Source: Microcoleus sp. EPA2 (GTDB lineage: Bacteria > Cyanobacteriota > Cyanobacteriia > Cyanobacteriales > Microcoleaceae). Taken from it: a stretch of DNA of 32,884 nt. Positions 25,078-32,752 of the stretch are shown here, in pieces (the first letter of the stretch is position 1; each line of letters starts with the position of its first letter). The position numbers were made by a program, and so were the translations under genes. The notes under the pieces are model-generated. The model did not search any database. It was given only the letters and a program-made list of their open reading frames with translations, and had not been told where the DNA came from. Location of the stretch: the NCBI GenBank assembly GCA_020882975.1, contig JAHRFD010000041.1:3657-36540 (forward strand). Reading direction: 5' to 3'.

Positions 25078-25923
25078 CTAACCGCCAGACACATTCTTAG
25101 CAAACTCATCGCGTCCTGATACCAAATTAGCTGGAACGCCGTTAGGGAAATTTTGCGCGATTAAAGCTTGCAGTTTTTCAACTCTATTTTCAGGATTAGG
25201 GTGAGAACTCAAAAACTCCGGCGGCGCTTCGCCACTCCTAGCAGAACCGAGAATTTGCATCACCTCAACAATACCTCTAGGATCGTAACCCGCCTCCGTC
25301 ATGAACCGAAAACCGAGCCGATCGCTCTCAAGTTCATCTGCTCTACCGTACCGCAAACTAACAACTTGATTGACAGCTTGAGCAATTAATGCTGCCTGCT
25401 GTCCGCCACCGCGATCGTCGCTAGCGGCGACTCCAACCGCCGTTACCAAAGACCTGCCCAACTGCTGTTTTGCCAAGTGTTCCGCACCGTGGCGCGCCAC
25501 AACGTGACCGCTTTCGTGCCCGAGTATAGCAGCCAACTGCGCCTCGGAATTGAGCCGCCGCAAAAGTCCGGCGGTAATGAAAACTTGTCCCCCGGGGAGA
25601 GCAAAAGCATTGACTGTTTGGGGGTCTCGCAGCAGGTGAAATTCAAACGGATAACCCGCTTGTTTCGCCGTCGAACCGTTGACTACTCTTTCTCCAACTC
25701 GATCGAGATATTGTTGAATACTTTGGCTGGGATAAAGCCCGCCGTATTGAGCCGCCATTTTGTCTCGCGCCTGCAATCCCAAAACTACCTCTTGGCGCGG
25801 AGAAAGCTGCACCCGCTGTTTCTCTCCTGTTACGGGATTTTGTACGCTGCTGGTAAAATAGGTGATAGCCCCAAAAAATGCCATTAATAAGCCGATCGCC
25901 ATCCTGAATAAAAATTTGTTCAT
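25078..25923 (-). CDS. M48 family metallopeptidase, secreted or membrane-anchored
   Basis: A 281-residue peptidase. Residues 7-25 form one hydrophobic segment (signal peptide or anchor), placing the catalytic domain in the periplasm. The zinc motif is HESGH (136-140), with the third ligand in ADELESDRLGFRFM, and the end contains FLSSHPNPENRVEKL. NAFALPGGQVFITAGLLRR is a hallmark of the BepA/YfgC/Oma1-like branch, but without the TPR domain of BepA. Probable envelope protein quality control. AGGTGA precedes the ATG. It lies downstream of and parallel to nothing obvious, so is probably monocistronic. Confidence 0.92.
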   Translation of the reverse strand: MNKFLFRMAIGLLMAFFGAITYFTSSVQNPVTGEKQRVQLSPRQEVVLGLQARDKMAAQYGGLYPSQSIQQYLDRVGERVVNGSTAKQAGYPFEFHLLRDPQTVNAFALPGGQVFITAGLLRRLNSEAQLAAILGHESGHVVARHGAEHLAKQQLGRSLVTAVGVAASDDRGGGQQAALIAQAVNQVVSLRYGRADELESDRLGFRFMTEAGYDPRGIVEVMQILGSARSGEAPPEFLSSHPNPENRVEKLQALIAQNFPNGVPANLVSGRDEFAKNVSGG

Positions 25924-26049
25924 AGCAGTTCACCTAAAAAGTTTAGCGATGATAATACTAAATCAATAGTTATTATTGCATCTATCTGAAGTATTAAATA
26001 TGAAATTTATTAGGTAGGGTTTGCATGGTTGCAAACAGGGCTTTTTTAA

Positions 26050-26196
26050 CGAACCGCGAAGGAGCGAAGTACGCGAAGGAAGAGGGAATAAGAACCCTCC
26101 CTCCCCCCCCCAAGGGGGGAGGAAAGAGGGAGGAAGTCAGTGGTTATTGGCAACAAATAACAAATAACCAATAACCAATAACCAATAAGCAACAGT
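26050..26196. repeat. Half MITE and heptad repeats
   Basis: 26050-26085 matches one end of the 24884-25060 element. It is followed by a CCCCCCAAGGGGGG palindrome near 26107 and by (C)AATAAC-type heptads at 26153-26190. There is no gene in this stretch. Confidence 0.6.
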
Positions 26197-26203
26197 TGAA
26201 AAT

Positions 26204-27721
26204 ATGTTTCAAACTACCCGCCGCCGTCTTGCTGTTTGGTACACAGCCGTTACTGCTGTATTGTTACTATTATTTGCTACGGGTTTCTATTTTTACGTCC
26301 GCAATACTTTAATCGATCGCATTGATGATACGCTCAATCATGTTGTGGAAATCGTAGAGCGATCGCTCGTCATCGAACCTTTGAAAACGCCCCTTTCTTC
26401 TTCTGATGTTTTGTCGGGAACTAAGTTTCAAGTGAATGTTCAAGGGAGTTTTCGAGACGGCAGTGATGCTGTTGATGATGACCATATTGATTTAGAATGG
26501 TTTAGTCCTACAGGTGAATTGCTATGGTCTACTTTGTCGGAACCTTTGAATATTCCGATTCATGCTAATCGCAGTGGTGAAACGGTTTGGGTTAATCATC
26601 AGTTACGGTTTGAGGGAGTGGAAAAGAGGGATTTAACCGCAGATGCGCACTTGGCGCAGAGGGGAAAAGTTGGAGATTTTGATGGTGGTTTGAAGGGAGG
26701 TTTGGAGGAGCATCGAGATTCGATCGCCCAAATTGCCAATCGCGTCTCGACCAAACCAATTAGCATTCGCACAACTCAAAACTATTCTCTCAGACAGGTG
26801 ACTCAACGAGTGGAAATCGGCCGCCAAGTTTTGGGATATTTGCGAGTCAGTCATCCTTGGTTTGAAGTGACAAAACCGATTCGCCAATTAATTATTGATT
26901 TGATTTTGGGTGCGAGTTTGACACTGATTTGTGTAGCAGCTATTGGCTGGCTGTTGTCGGGATTGGCGATGAAACCTGTGCGAGAATCCTATGGGCGTCT
27001 CAAACAGTTTACTGCGGATGCTTCCCACGAGCTCAGAAATCCCATCGCCACTATTCAAACTAATGTTCAAGTGGCTTTGGCGGAACCGGATATCGAACCC
27101 CAGCAATATCAACAGCTACAAGTGATTGAACGCCTAACTCGCCGTTTGGGACGTTTGGTTGATGATTTGCTATTTTTAGCTAGACAAGATAGTGGCATCG
27201 TGCAGCAGCAGTGGATTGTGGTTCCTCTGGATGCTTTGTTGATTGAAGTGATTGAAGAACAACTGGCGATCGCCAAAACCCAACATCTCTCTTTATCCTT
27301 AGAAATAGTCGATTCACCAAATACAGAAGGTAACTTTACAGTATTGGGAGACTGGGATCAACTAGCCCGACTTTTTACTAATCTCCTTAGCAACTCTGTG
27401 CAGTACACGCCCTCTGGCGGTGAAATTCAAGTGGAATTGCAACTTTCCGTCAAGATGTTAAATCCCTCGCTGCAAGTCAAAGTCACAGACACTGGTATCG
27501 GTATTTCCCCAGAAGCATTGCCACACATATTCGATCGATTCTACCGCGCCGATCCCGCCCGTACCCACCGCAGCGCCGCCGGTTCCGGTTTAGGATTAGC
27601 CATCGCCAAAGCCATTGTCGAAAATCACCGAGGGCACATCCACATAGACAGCCAAGTCGATCGAGGTACCGCCGTTATCGTCACCCTCCCCGCCCACAAA
27701 TCAGAAACATCTCGCCCCTAA
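26204..27721 (+). CDS. Two-component sensor histidine kinase
   Basis: A 505-residue membrane kinase. Segments at about residues 13-32 and 229-253 enclose a periplasmic sensor region of about 195 residues. The HisKA domain carries the phospho-acceptor His275 in FTADASHELRNPIATIQ. The ATPase domain has the N box NLLSNSVQYTP, the G1 box DTGIGI, the F box FDRFYR and the G2 box GSGLGLAIAK. No response regulator is adjacent on either side, so its partner must lie elsewhere. The signal is unknown. The sensor region contains a Gly/Asp/Lys-rich loop (about 140-170) that looks poorly structured. Confidence 0.93.
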   Translation: MFQTTRRRLAVWYTAVTAVLLLLFATGFYFYVRNTLIDRIDDTLNHVVEIVERSLVIEPLKTPLSSSDVLSGTKFQVNVQGSFRDGSDAVDDDHIDLEWFSPTGELLWSTLSEPLNIPIHANRSGETVWVNHQLRFEGVEKRDLTADAHLAQRGKVGDFDGGLKGGLEEHRDSIAQIANRVSTKPISIRTTQNYSLRQVTQRVEIGRQVLGYLRVSHPWFEVTKPIRQLIIDLILGASLTLICVAAIGWLLSGLAMKPVRESYGRLKQFTADASHELRNPIATIQTNVQVALAEPDIEPQQYQQLQVIERLTRRLGRLVDDLLFLARQDSGIVQQQWIVVPLDALLIEVIEEQLAIAKTQHLSLSLEIVDSPNTEGNFTVLGDWDQLARLFTNLLSNSVQYTPSGGEIQVELQLSVKMLNPSLQVKVTDTGIGISPEALPHIFDRFYRADPARTHRSAAGSGLGLAIAKAIVENHRGHIHIDSQVDRGTAVIVTLPAHKSETSRP

Positions 27722-27737
27722 AACTTCCCCTCTTCCC

Positions 27738-27890
27738 AGGGCTGTTTCATTCTTTGTAGGGGCAATCTCCCCGTGGTTGCCCCAATCTCACCAAACACCT
27801 ACAAAATCGTGGATGGGGAGGGTAGGAGGGTAGGCACTCTTGGCACTACCCCTACAAAACCATGATTTGTCACCAGAATGAAACAGCCCT
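27738..27890. mobile_element. MITE-like element, AGGGCTGTTTCATTCT ends
   Basis: A 153-bp complete member of the family seen at 1-420 and 30406-30547, with AGGGCTGTTTCATTCT at 27738 and AGAATGAAACAGCCCT ending at 27890, apart from one base. CCCCTCTTCCC occurs on both sides (27727-27737 and 27892-27902), a possible 11-bp target duplication, though in pyrimidine-rich DNA. It fills the gap after the histidine kinase gene. Confidence 0.85.
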
Positions 27891-28016
27891 GCCCCTCTTC
27901 CCCTTTTCCTCTGCGCCCTACCACAGAAGAATCCAGTCGATTCATGGGTGGGGAGGTCAAGTCATACATTAACATTAACGGTGGAAAACCTCGATCGAAC
28001 TCGTGAGGAGTTACTT

Positions 28017-28565
28017 ATGTTTCGCCACAATCTACAATTCCCAAATTTGAGCTTGCTAGCAGCCACCTGTACAGGTTTGCTAGTCAGTCTCGCTAGCATT
28101 TCCCTTGCCGGTGGGCCACCACCCCAAGGAAAACCAGTTTCCCAACCCGCTGCTACGCCACCAGCTAATGGTAAACCCGTCAGCGCACCGACTCCTGCTA
28201 CAGCGACTCCTGCGACACCCCAAGATGCGCCTCCCCGATTTCCGTTTCCCGGTGCTAGAGTCACCCCAGTAGAGGGTATGGTGACAATCAAACTGGTAAA
28301 TAGCACCAATGCTGTAATCAATTATCAAGTAGTTGGAATGAGTCAATCTCGCACTCTGGGGGAACAATCAGAAATTTCGATCAAAAACTTGAAAGCCCCA
28401 CTCACCCTCACTTACCAGCGCTCTGATGGCGGATTGCTGTTGGTGCGAGCTCAAGCAACCGCCACAGCGGGAATGTTGCAAATCACTTTTGGCGCAACCA
28501 CTGACTTGGGCGCTGATACCAAATCCCTGGAAGTTCAGGAAGATGGGAAAGTATTTTTGAATTAG
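28017..28565 (+). CDS. Secreted Pro-rich hypothetical protein
   Basis: A 182-residue protein. The start at 28017 has GAGGAG 6 nt upstream and begins a good signal peptide (MFRHNLQF, then LLAATCTGLLVSLASISLAG); the frame is open further up to 27948 but lacks such support. Residues 30-75 are Pro/Ala/Thr-rich (PPANGKPVSAPTPATATPAT), likely a flexible linker. The C-terminal 100 residues look like a beta-sandwich (VTIKLVNSTNAVINYQVVG, then LTYQRSDGGLLLVRAQ). Likely periplasmic. I do not recognise the family with confidence. Confidence 0.75.
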   Translation: MFRHNLQFPNLSLLAATCTGLLVSLASISLAGGPPPQGKPVSQPAATPPANGKPVSAPTPATATPATPQDAPPRFPFPGARVTPVEGMVTIKLVNSTNAVINYQVVGMSQSRTLGEQSEISIKNLKAPLTLTYQRSDGGLLLVRAQATATAGMLQITFGATTDLGADTKSLEVQEDGKVFLN

Positions 28566-28702
28566 TCATTAGTCATTAGTCATTAGTTATTAGTCATTGG
28601 TTGTTTGATGGCAATTACCAATTACTGCTGCTCAAATTGCCGCTAACTCCTAACTAATGACTGCTGAGTAATGACTGCTGACTAATGACTGCTGACTAAT
28701 GA
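28566..28702. repeat. Heptad (STRR-type) repeats, facing blocks
   Basis: Tandem TTAGTCA units at 28563-28600 face CTAATGACTGCTGA-type units at 28650-28700 in the opposite sense, so the two blocks can pair as a long imperfect hairpin. They lie exactly between two convergent stop codons. No gene. Confidence 0.75.
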
Positions 28703-29878
28703 CTACTTACTAAAAGGTAAATCCTGGTTGACTGCATCAATTTCTGCCTGTTCTCGTTCATTGATTTGACCGATATAAGACTTGAGAATTTGCGCCAAAC
28801 GGTTGTTATAAAATCGGTGCAAACTATAATTGGGTGTCGCTGGAAAGCCGCGCCGTTTTTTGTGCCTCCCGCCCGCACCGGGATCGAAGGTGTGGATGCC
28901 CCGATCGATCGCCCATTCGATCGGTGTATAGTAACAAGCATCGAAGTGCAAGCAGTCAATTTCCTGCAAACTCCCCCAATAGCGCCCGTAAAGTCGATCG
29001 CCCTTATACAGACAAAAAGACATTCCTATCGGCTGTCTATCATCTTCTTTATCGTAGGCTGCTACAAACAAAACGCGATCGCGATAATTGTCATGCAATT
29101 GTTCAAAAAATCGCTTCGTCAAATACTTGCTTCCCCACCAGCCAAATTTGTCGCAAGTATTCTCATAAAAAGCATACATTTGGCCAAACATGGGTTGGGG
29201 AATTTCATCGCCAGTCAAGGTTTTTATTAACAAACCGGCTGTTTCAACCGCTTTACGTTCGCGCTTGATATTGCGGCGCTGATTGGCATTAAATGTGCCT
29301 AAATAACCCTCAAAATTTTGATAGCCTTGATTTTGCCAAATATAACTGTGGTGCAGCCAAGCGCTAAAACCATGCTGTTCCATGCGCACGCGCCATACCG
29401 GATCGACGTATAGGAAATTGCAACCAGAGATATTGTGGCGATCGCAAAAATAGTCGATCGCGCTTACCATGACTCCGGTTAACTCATCTTCATCTTCCCC
29501 CTCAGCAATCAAAAACCGATAGCCTTCTGCGGGTGTAAAAGGAGTCATTCCCATCAGTTTGGGATAATATTGAACACCCAAACGTTGAGCTAAATCAGCC
29601 CACTGATTGTCGAAGACAAATTCGCCGTAACTGTGACTTTTGATATAAAGCGGCGCACAAGCAATCAACTGTTTGTCTCGCCACACTGTCAAGTGATGCG
29701 GTAGCCAACCGTTTTTACCTGTGGCGCTACCGGAAGTTTCGAGATTGTTGAGCCAATTCCATTCGAGAAATGGCGTTTTTAGCGACATCGCCAAAGCATC
29801 CCAGGAGGCTTGCGAAATATCTGCTATTTTCGTAATCCAGGCTACAGAGTATTGTTGAGCTTTTGGCTTTGGCAGCAT
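28703..29878 (-). CDS. FemAB-like/GNAT acetyltransferase-type protein (PF04339)
   Basis: A 391-residue protein of the peptidoglycan biosynthesis/recognition family (FemAB-like, GNAT fold). Recognisable stretches are SQASWDALAMSLKTPFLEWN (about 23-42), the FNANQRRNIKRERKAVETAG block (about 198-217) and FDPGAGGRHKKRRGF with the end SLHRFYNNRL. Family members are soluble; substrate and acceptor are unknown, possibly cell-wall or lipid amino-acyl or acyl transfer. It is downstream of the RibD-like gene with a 106-bp gap containing a repeat remnant. Full length. Confidence 0.88.
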   Translation of the reverse strand: MLPKPKAQQYSVAWITKIADISQASWDALAMSLKTPFLEWNWLNNLETSGSATGKNGWLPHHLTVWRDKQLIACAPLYIKSHSYGEFVFDNQWADLAQRLGVQYYPKLMGMTPFTPAEGYRFLIAEGEDEDELTGVMVSAIDYFCDRHNISGCNFLYVDPVWRVRMEQHGFSAWLHHSYIWQNQGYQNFEGYLGTFNANQRRNIKRERKAVETAGLLIKTLTGDEIPQPMFGQMYAFYENTCDKFGWWGSKYLTKRFFEQLHDNYRDRVLFVAAYDKEDDRQPIGMSFCLYKGDRLYGRYWGSLQEIDCLHFDACYYTPIEWAIDRGIHTFDPGAGGRHKKRRGFPATPNYSLHRFYNNRLAQILKSYIGQINEREQAEIDAVNQDLPFSK

Positions 29879-29954
29879 AGGGAAATTTGAGCGTAGAGCG
29901 ATCGAACTTCATTTAAGTTAATACAATTTCCCTTTTTCCACACTGCCAAGTGAA

Positions 29955-29986
29955 TGTAGGGGCGGTGCCAAGAGTGCCCGCCCTCT
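29955..29986. repeat. Partial GTAGGGGC repeat
   Basis: TGTAGGGGCGGTGCCAAGAG and the following GCCCGCCC resemble the left arm of the AGGGCTGTTTCATTCT family, without its ends. It abuts the stop codon of the RibD-like gene. Confidence 0.5.
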
Positions 29987-30923
29987 AGCGATCGCACCGA
30001 TAATGCAAAAACACCTCACCCCCCACCTGTTTTACCGCCAACAGCTCCAATTTCGGTGCTAAATCGGCTAAAAAACCCTTTCCCTCCACAGGTGTCGGTG
30101 CATCCGCGCCGCCCAAAATTAGCGGGCACACCGTCAGCCAGAGCTCGTCTATCAAGCCTACAGCGAGCACAGAGGCGACGAGTTTTCCGCCTCCTAAAAT
30201 TGCCAAACGTTTGATTCCGAGGGCTTCTAGTTGTTGAAAAGCATCGATCCAATCGATTTCTCCCTCGATGGTGTTGGCGATTAAAGTGCGATCGAACAAA
30301 GATGTTGCACCACTGTCAAAAGTCAATCCCCCGCTATCCCCGCCCGAAGTCAACCCCCCCCTGCCCCCCCCTTGGGGGGAAGATTTGAGACCCCCTCCTT
30401 GGGGCAGGGCGGTTTCATTCTCTGTAGGGGCCGTGCCCCCGTGCCGGCCCTGGAAGCCCCAAACGCGCATTGGATCGTTGGTGGCAGGGGTAGGCACGGG
30501 GGCGCTACCCCTACAAAACCCTTTTTTTGGTGAGAATGAAACAGCCCCCCCTCCTTGGGGGGAAGATTTGAGAGGGATTGCTGTTTCCCTAGAATCATTT
30601 CCAGTTAGCAGCCAGCGGGGAACCGGTTGCTGGAAAAATCGCCAGTTGGGGTCAAAGAAGCGCGATCGCGAACACACAATTTGCACTGGTTGTGGGGGCT
30701 TTCCTTGCAGTTTCCTTTGTTCGATCGAATCCGGCGAAGTTACTCTGAGAGTGGTTCCATAGGCGCGTAAAGTGCCGTTTCCGAAGAGAACTGCATCGCT
30801 GGCGGCGACTTGTTGTTCGAGGTGAGATTTGTCGTTAGCTGAACCGAATCTGGCGGCAGTGAGGGCGGAATCTGTAATTTTGCCATCGGCACTCATGGCG
30901 AGTATTACTGTTGTGTGAGGCAT
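29985..30923 (-). CDS. RibD C-terminal-type reductase with in-frame repeat insertion
   Basis: A 312-residue protein of the RibD C-terminal (dihydrofolate-reductase-like) family, probably an NADPH-dependent pyrimidine-type reductase. The N-terminal MPHTTVILAMSADGKITD and SDAVLFGNGTLRAYG bind cofactor in the family. The second half has IKRLAILGGGKLVASVL and LWLTVCPLILGGADAPTP. About residues 118-200 do not belong to the family. They are encoded by MITE-like DNA (30406-30547) and its flanks, are Gly/Pro-rich, and contain LKSSPQGGG twice, 61 residues apart. The frame remains open across the insertion. Without it the protein would be about 230 residues, the family norm. It lies 8 bp after the Uma2 gene. 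Activity is uncertain. Confidence 0.85.
   Translation of the reverse strand: MPHTTVILAMSADGKITDSALTAARFGSANDKSHLEQQVAASDAVLFGNGTLRAYGTTLRVTSPDSIEQRKLQGKPPQPVQIVCSRSRFFDPNWRFFQQPVPRWLLTGNDSRETAIPLKSSPQGGGAVSFSPKKGFCRGSAPVPTPATNDPMRVWGFQGRHGGTAPTENETALPQGGGLKSSPQGGGRGGLTSGGDSGGLTFDSGATSLFDRTLIANTIEGEIDWIDAFQQLEALGIKRLAILGGGKLVASVLAVGLIDELWLTVCPLILGGADAPTPVEGKGFLADLAPKLELLAVKQVGGEVFLHYRCDR
30371..30573. mobile_element. MITE-like element and flanking duplication inside the reductase gene
   Basis: The element proper is 30406-30547, with ends AGGGCGGTTTCATTCT and AGAATGAAACAGCCC. A flanking 20-mer, CTTGGGGGGAAGATTTGAGA, occurs at 30371-30390 and 30554-30573, exactly 183 bp (61 codons) apart. This spacing keeps the host reading frame. 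The element matches the subtype seen at 128-223. Confidence 0.85.
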
Positions 30924-30931
30924 TGGATTAC

Positions 30932-31486
30932 CTAATTCCCTAATAAACGCTCGATCGCAACTGAAACATTTGGAAAGGCGAGGGGATTAATATTACCGTG
31001 AGTCAGAGTTTCTCTGAATTGATAGCCTGCATCGGTAGGATCTCGAAACACGATTAATTCCATAGTTCGCAAATTGACAACCCAATACTCGGCAATCCCG
31101 GCTGCTGCGTAAGTTTGGCTCTTGATTCCCAAGTCTTTAGTTAGGGTAGAATTGGAGTATTCTATCAGCAAAAAGATATTTTCTGGATAGGGATGATGTT
31201 CTCGATAATTTTGTCCCAAGCGTTGAATTATAGCGATATCGGGTTCGGGTTCGGAGTTGTTAAGTGGCAAGGTAATCGGCTTACCTTGTCGCACTTTAGC
31301 CCGATCGCCTAACAAGTACATTAGGTATTCTCCAGCCTCGTCGCTACAGTAAGCATGAGATTCTCCTTCGGGAGCCATTTCGATTATTTCTCCACCTATT
31401 AGTTCAACTTTTCGCCCTTCCAGAATGCCGGCTGCAATGATGCGGTGGTAGTCTGCAACCGTCCATTTTACAGTTGTGACGCTCAC
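30932..31486 (-). CDS. Uma2 family endonuclease
   Basis: A 184-residue Uma2 (DUF820) protein with likely catalytic Asp83 in EPDIAII, Glu109 in FLLIEYSNS and Lys122 in LGIKSQTYAAAGI, followed by EYWVVNL. It starts with GTG, preceded by AGGAG. That ribosome site overlaps the stop of the truncated MazF frame upstream. It ends 8 bp before the RibD-like ATG, so the two are probably cotranscribed. It lacks the coiled-coil tail of the other Uma2 in the window. Confidence 0.9.
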   Translation of the reverse strand: MSVTTVKWTVADYHRIIAAGILEGRKVELIGGEIIEMAPEGESHAYCSDEAGEYLMYLLGDRAKVRQGKPITLPLNNSEPEPDIAIIQRLGQNYREHHPYPENIFLLIEYSNSTLTKDLGIKSQTYAAAGIAEYWVVNLRTMELIVFRDPTDAGYQFRETLTHGNINPLAFPNVSVAIERLLGN

Positions 31487-31497
31487 GGCGATTACTC

Positions 31498-31647
31498 CTA
31501 TGTTTTTATTGTTATTTTACAGTCGATCGCACATTTCTCTAAAATTCCATATTTCTTAGTCCGCGGAGGCGGACATCCGCCTGCTTGTTCGGAACCTTGT
31601 GTGGGATCGAGGTTGGCAATCCAGATTTCACCTCGTCTGATTGTCAT
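31498..31647 (-). pseudogene. Truncated MazF/PemK-type toxin
   Basis: A 49-codon frame starting at an ATG that overlaps the antitoxin TGA (ATGA). Its first 23 residues, MTIRRGEIWIANLDPTQGSE plus QAG, are the canonical N-terminus of MazF/PemK RNases. After Gly23 the similarity ends at a GTCCGC-GGAG-GCGGAC palindrome (31559-31574), and the rest (CPPPRTKKYGILEK and onward) is unrelated. About three quarters of the toxin, including most of the active site, is missing. The broken frame runs on to a stop at 31498, over the ribosome site of the next gene. Confidence 0.75.
31559..31574. repeat. GTCCGC-GCGGAC palindrome at the toxin break point
   Basis: A 6-bp stem GTCCGC/GCGGAC with a 4-nt loop, directly where MazF similarity stops. 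Likely the edge of a repeat insertion or deletion. Confidence 0.55.
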
Positions 31648-31883
31648 GCCACATCCTCATGTTTGAGGAGTTCTGAATATTCGCTGATTCCGAGTTCCGC
31701 AAGTTGTCGGTCTTCTTCGGCAAATTCGCTGTAGAGTGCAGCTAAGTTAGTTTCATCGATCGCCGGAATAGTCACTAATCTGGCACGGAATTTCAGGAAG
31801 CTGATAAATTCAAATACTTGTTGGAGTTGTTCTCGATCGAGCTTTTCTAATTCTTGTTGGATTAACTCTCTCATGACAGTCAT
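31644..31883 (-). CDS. Antitoxin-like protein upstream of truncated MazF
   Basis: About 79 residues, starting MTVMRELIQQELEKLDREQL and continuing QQVFEFISFLKFR. This helical pattern (x-L-x-x-L-x-x-E-Q-L-x-x-V-x-x-F-I-x-F-L) is seen in small DUF2281-like antitoxins of cyanobacteria. The acidic second half (LYSEFAEEDRQLAELG) fits a toxin-binding tail. The start could also be Met at 31874, and no clear Shine-Dalgarno is seen. Its stop overlaps the toxin start. With the toxin broken it is an orphan antitoxin. Confidence 0.7.
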   Translation of the reverse strand: MTVMRELIQQELEKLDREQLQQVFEFISFLKFRARLVTIPAIDETNLAALYSEFAEEDRQLAELGISEYSELLKHEDVA

Positions 31884-31929
31884 TTTTGTTGTCAAGTTTT
31901 CTGTATTATAGCCCCATCGCCCATCAATC

Positions 31930-31959
31930 AAAAAAACCAAAAACCCGCGCAAGCGGGTT
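31930..31959 (-). terminator. Rho-independent terminator after xisI
   Basis: On the minus strand AACCCGC and GCGGGTT form a 7-bp stem with a 4-nt loop, followed by a long U-rich tract (plus-strand A-rich 31930-31943). It lies 9 bp after the xisI stop and separates xisHI from the antitoxin gene downstream. Confidence 0.85.
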
Positions 31960-31967
31960 GAAGAATT

Positions 31968-32297
31968 TTAATTAACAGCATATTCGGTCAACTTTCTGGT
32001 AAAAGCCGACTTAAAAGCAAGTACGATATCAGTTTTTGGCACTCCGAATTCGACTAATTCTTCAGCTATTCCTGTATCTGTCCTATCCTGTTGAATCCAG
32101 ATTTTATGATCTTTGATCTCAATGTGAACTGAAACACCGTAGACTCTTAATTGGTCGTTCCAGCCTGCCAGAATAACCAGGTAATTACCGCTTTCGCGAT
32201 CGCGAATAATTTTAACTTCTGTTCCTTCTCGTACAATCATGTCTGAGAAGTTGTTCAGAATTTTTTCGATCGCTTCAGTATAGTTTAATTTCTCCAC
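31968..32297 (-). CDS. xisI: XisI family protein (second copy)
   Basis: A 109-residue XisI with GNYLVILAGWNDQLRVYGVS, VHIEIKDHKIWIQQDRTDTG and an EELVEFGVPKTDIVLAF end. It starts with GTG, overlapping the xisH stop by 13 nt, as is usual for xisHI. It ends at a clear terminator. It is diverged from the orphan copy at 18024 outside the IHIEIKD core, so the two are not a recent duplication. The partner xisH is frameshifted, which leaves the function of this XisI in doubt. Confidence 0.92.
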   Translation of the reverse strand: MEKLNYTEAIEKILNNFSDMIVREGTEVKIIRDRESGNYLVILAGWNDQLRVYGVSVHIEIKDHKIWIQQDRTDTGIAEELVEFGVPKTDIVLAFKSAFTRKLTEYAVN

Positions 32298-32708
32298 AAG
32301 ACAATCTCCTCGGAATCGGGACGAAAAATAATTAGCTTGATATCGTATTCTTCCACACGTCCTTGAATGAATTTTAATCTAAATAATTCATCGTAGGTTT
32401 CTAAAGGAACTGCTAAGTACACAATCAAATCTGGCATAATATCTCTCAATGCCGATCGACAGTTGAGAAATTGACTCCCGGGCTGCATGAAACTGGTAGA
32501 AATCCGAGCGCTCTCGAAAGCTTTTGACTTCTACAGCTATTTTGCGGCCTGCTTTTTCTGCACTGATTAACTTTTCGGCGGTCAAATCGATAAACATTGC
32601 TAAACCTTCGTCATCGACTTGCACCCGAAAGTTTTCACGGATAACTATCCATCCGTCTTTTTGTAAGGCAGCTTTGACAGTATCGTGAAAAACATCTTTA
32701 GCAGGCAT
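32285..32708 (-). pseudogene. xisH: xisH with a 1-nt frameshift
   Basis: The XisH (fdxN element excision controlling factor) sequence is split over two frames. The first frame gives MPAKDVFHDTVKAALQKDGW to SFRERSDFYQFHAA. After the CCCGGG at 32477-32482 the family sequence continues in another frame, GSQFLNCRSALRDIMPDLIV, then YLAVPLETYDELF to EEIVLWRN. Removing one base at CCCGGG restores a continuous XisH of about 140 residues, the family length. It could be a real mutation or a sequencing error in a short GC run. XisH is a PD-(D/E)XK-like protein that acts with XisI. Confidence 0.85.
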
Positions 32709-32752
32709 TTAGAAACTCCGTTGCTCTCACTCTCTATTTTATACCAATCATT

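Noticed and set aside
30268..30762. 164-codon plus-strand frame opposite the reductase gene
   Set aside because: It is antisense to a recognised family and its length comes from the stop-poor repeat insertion.
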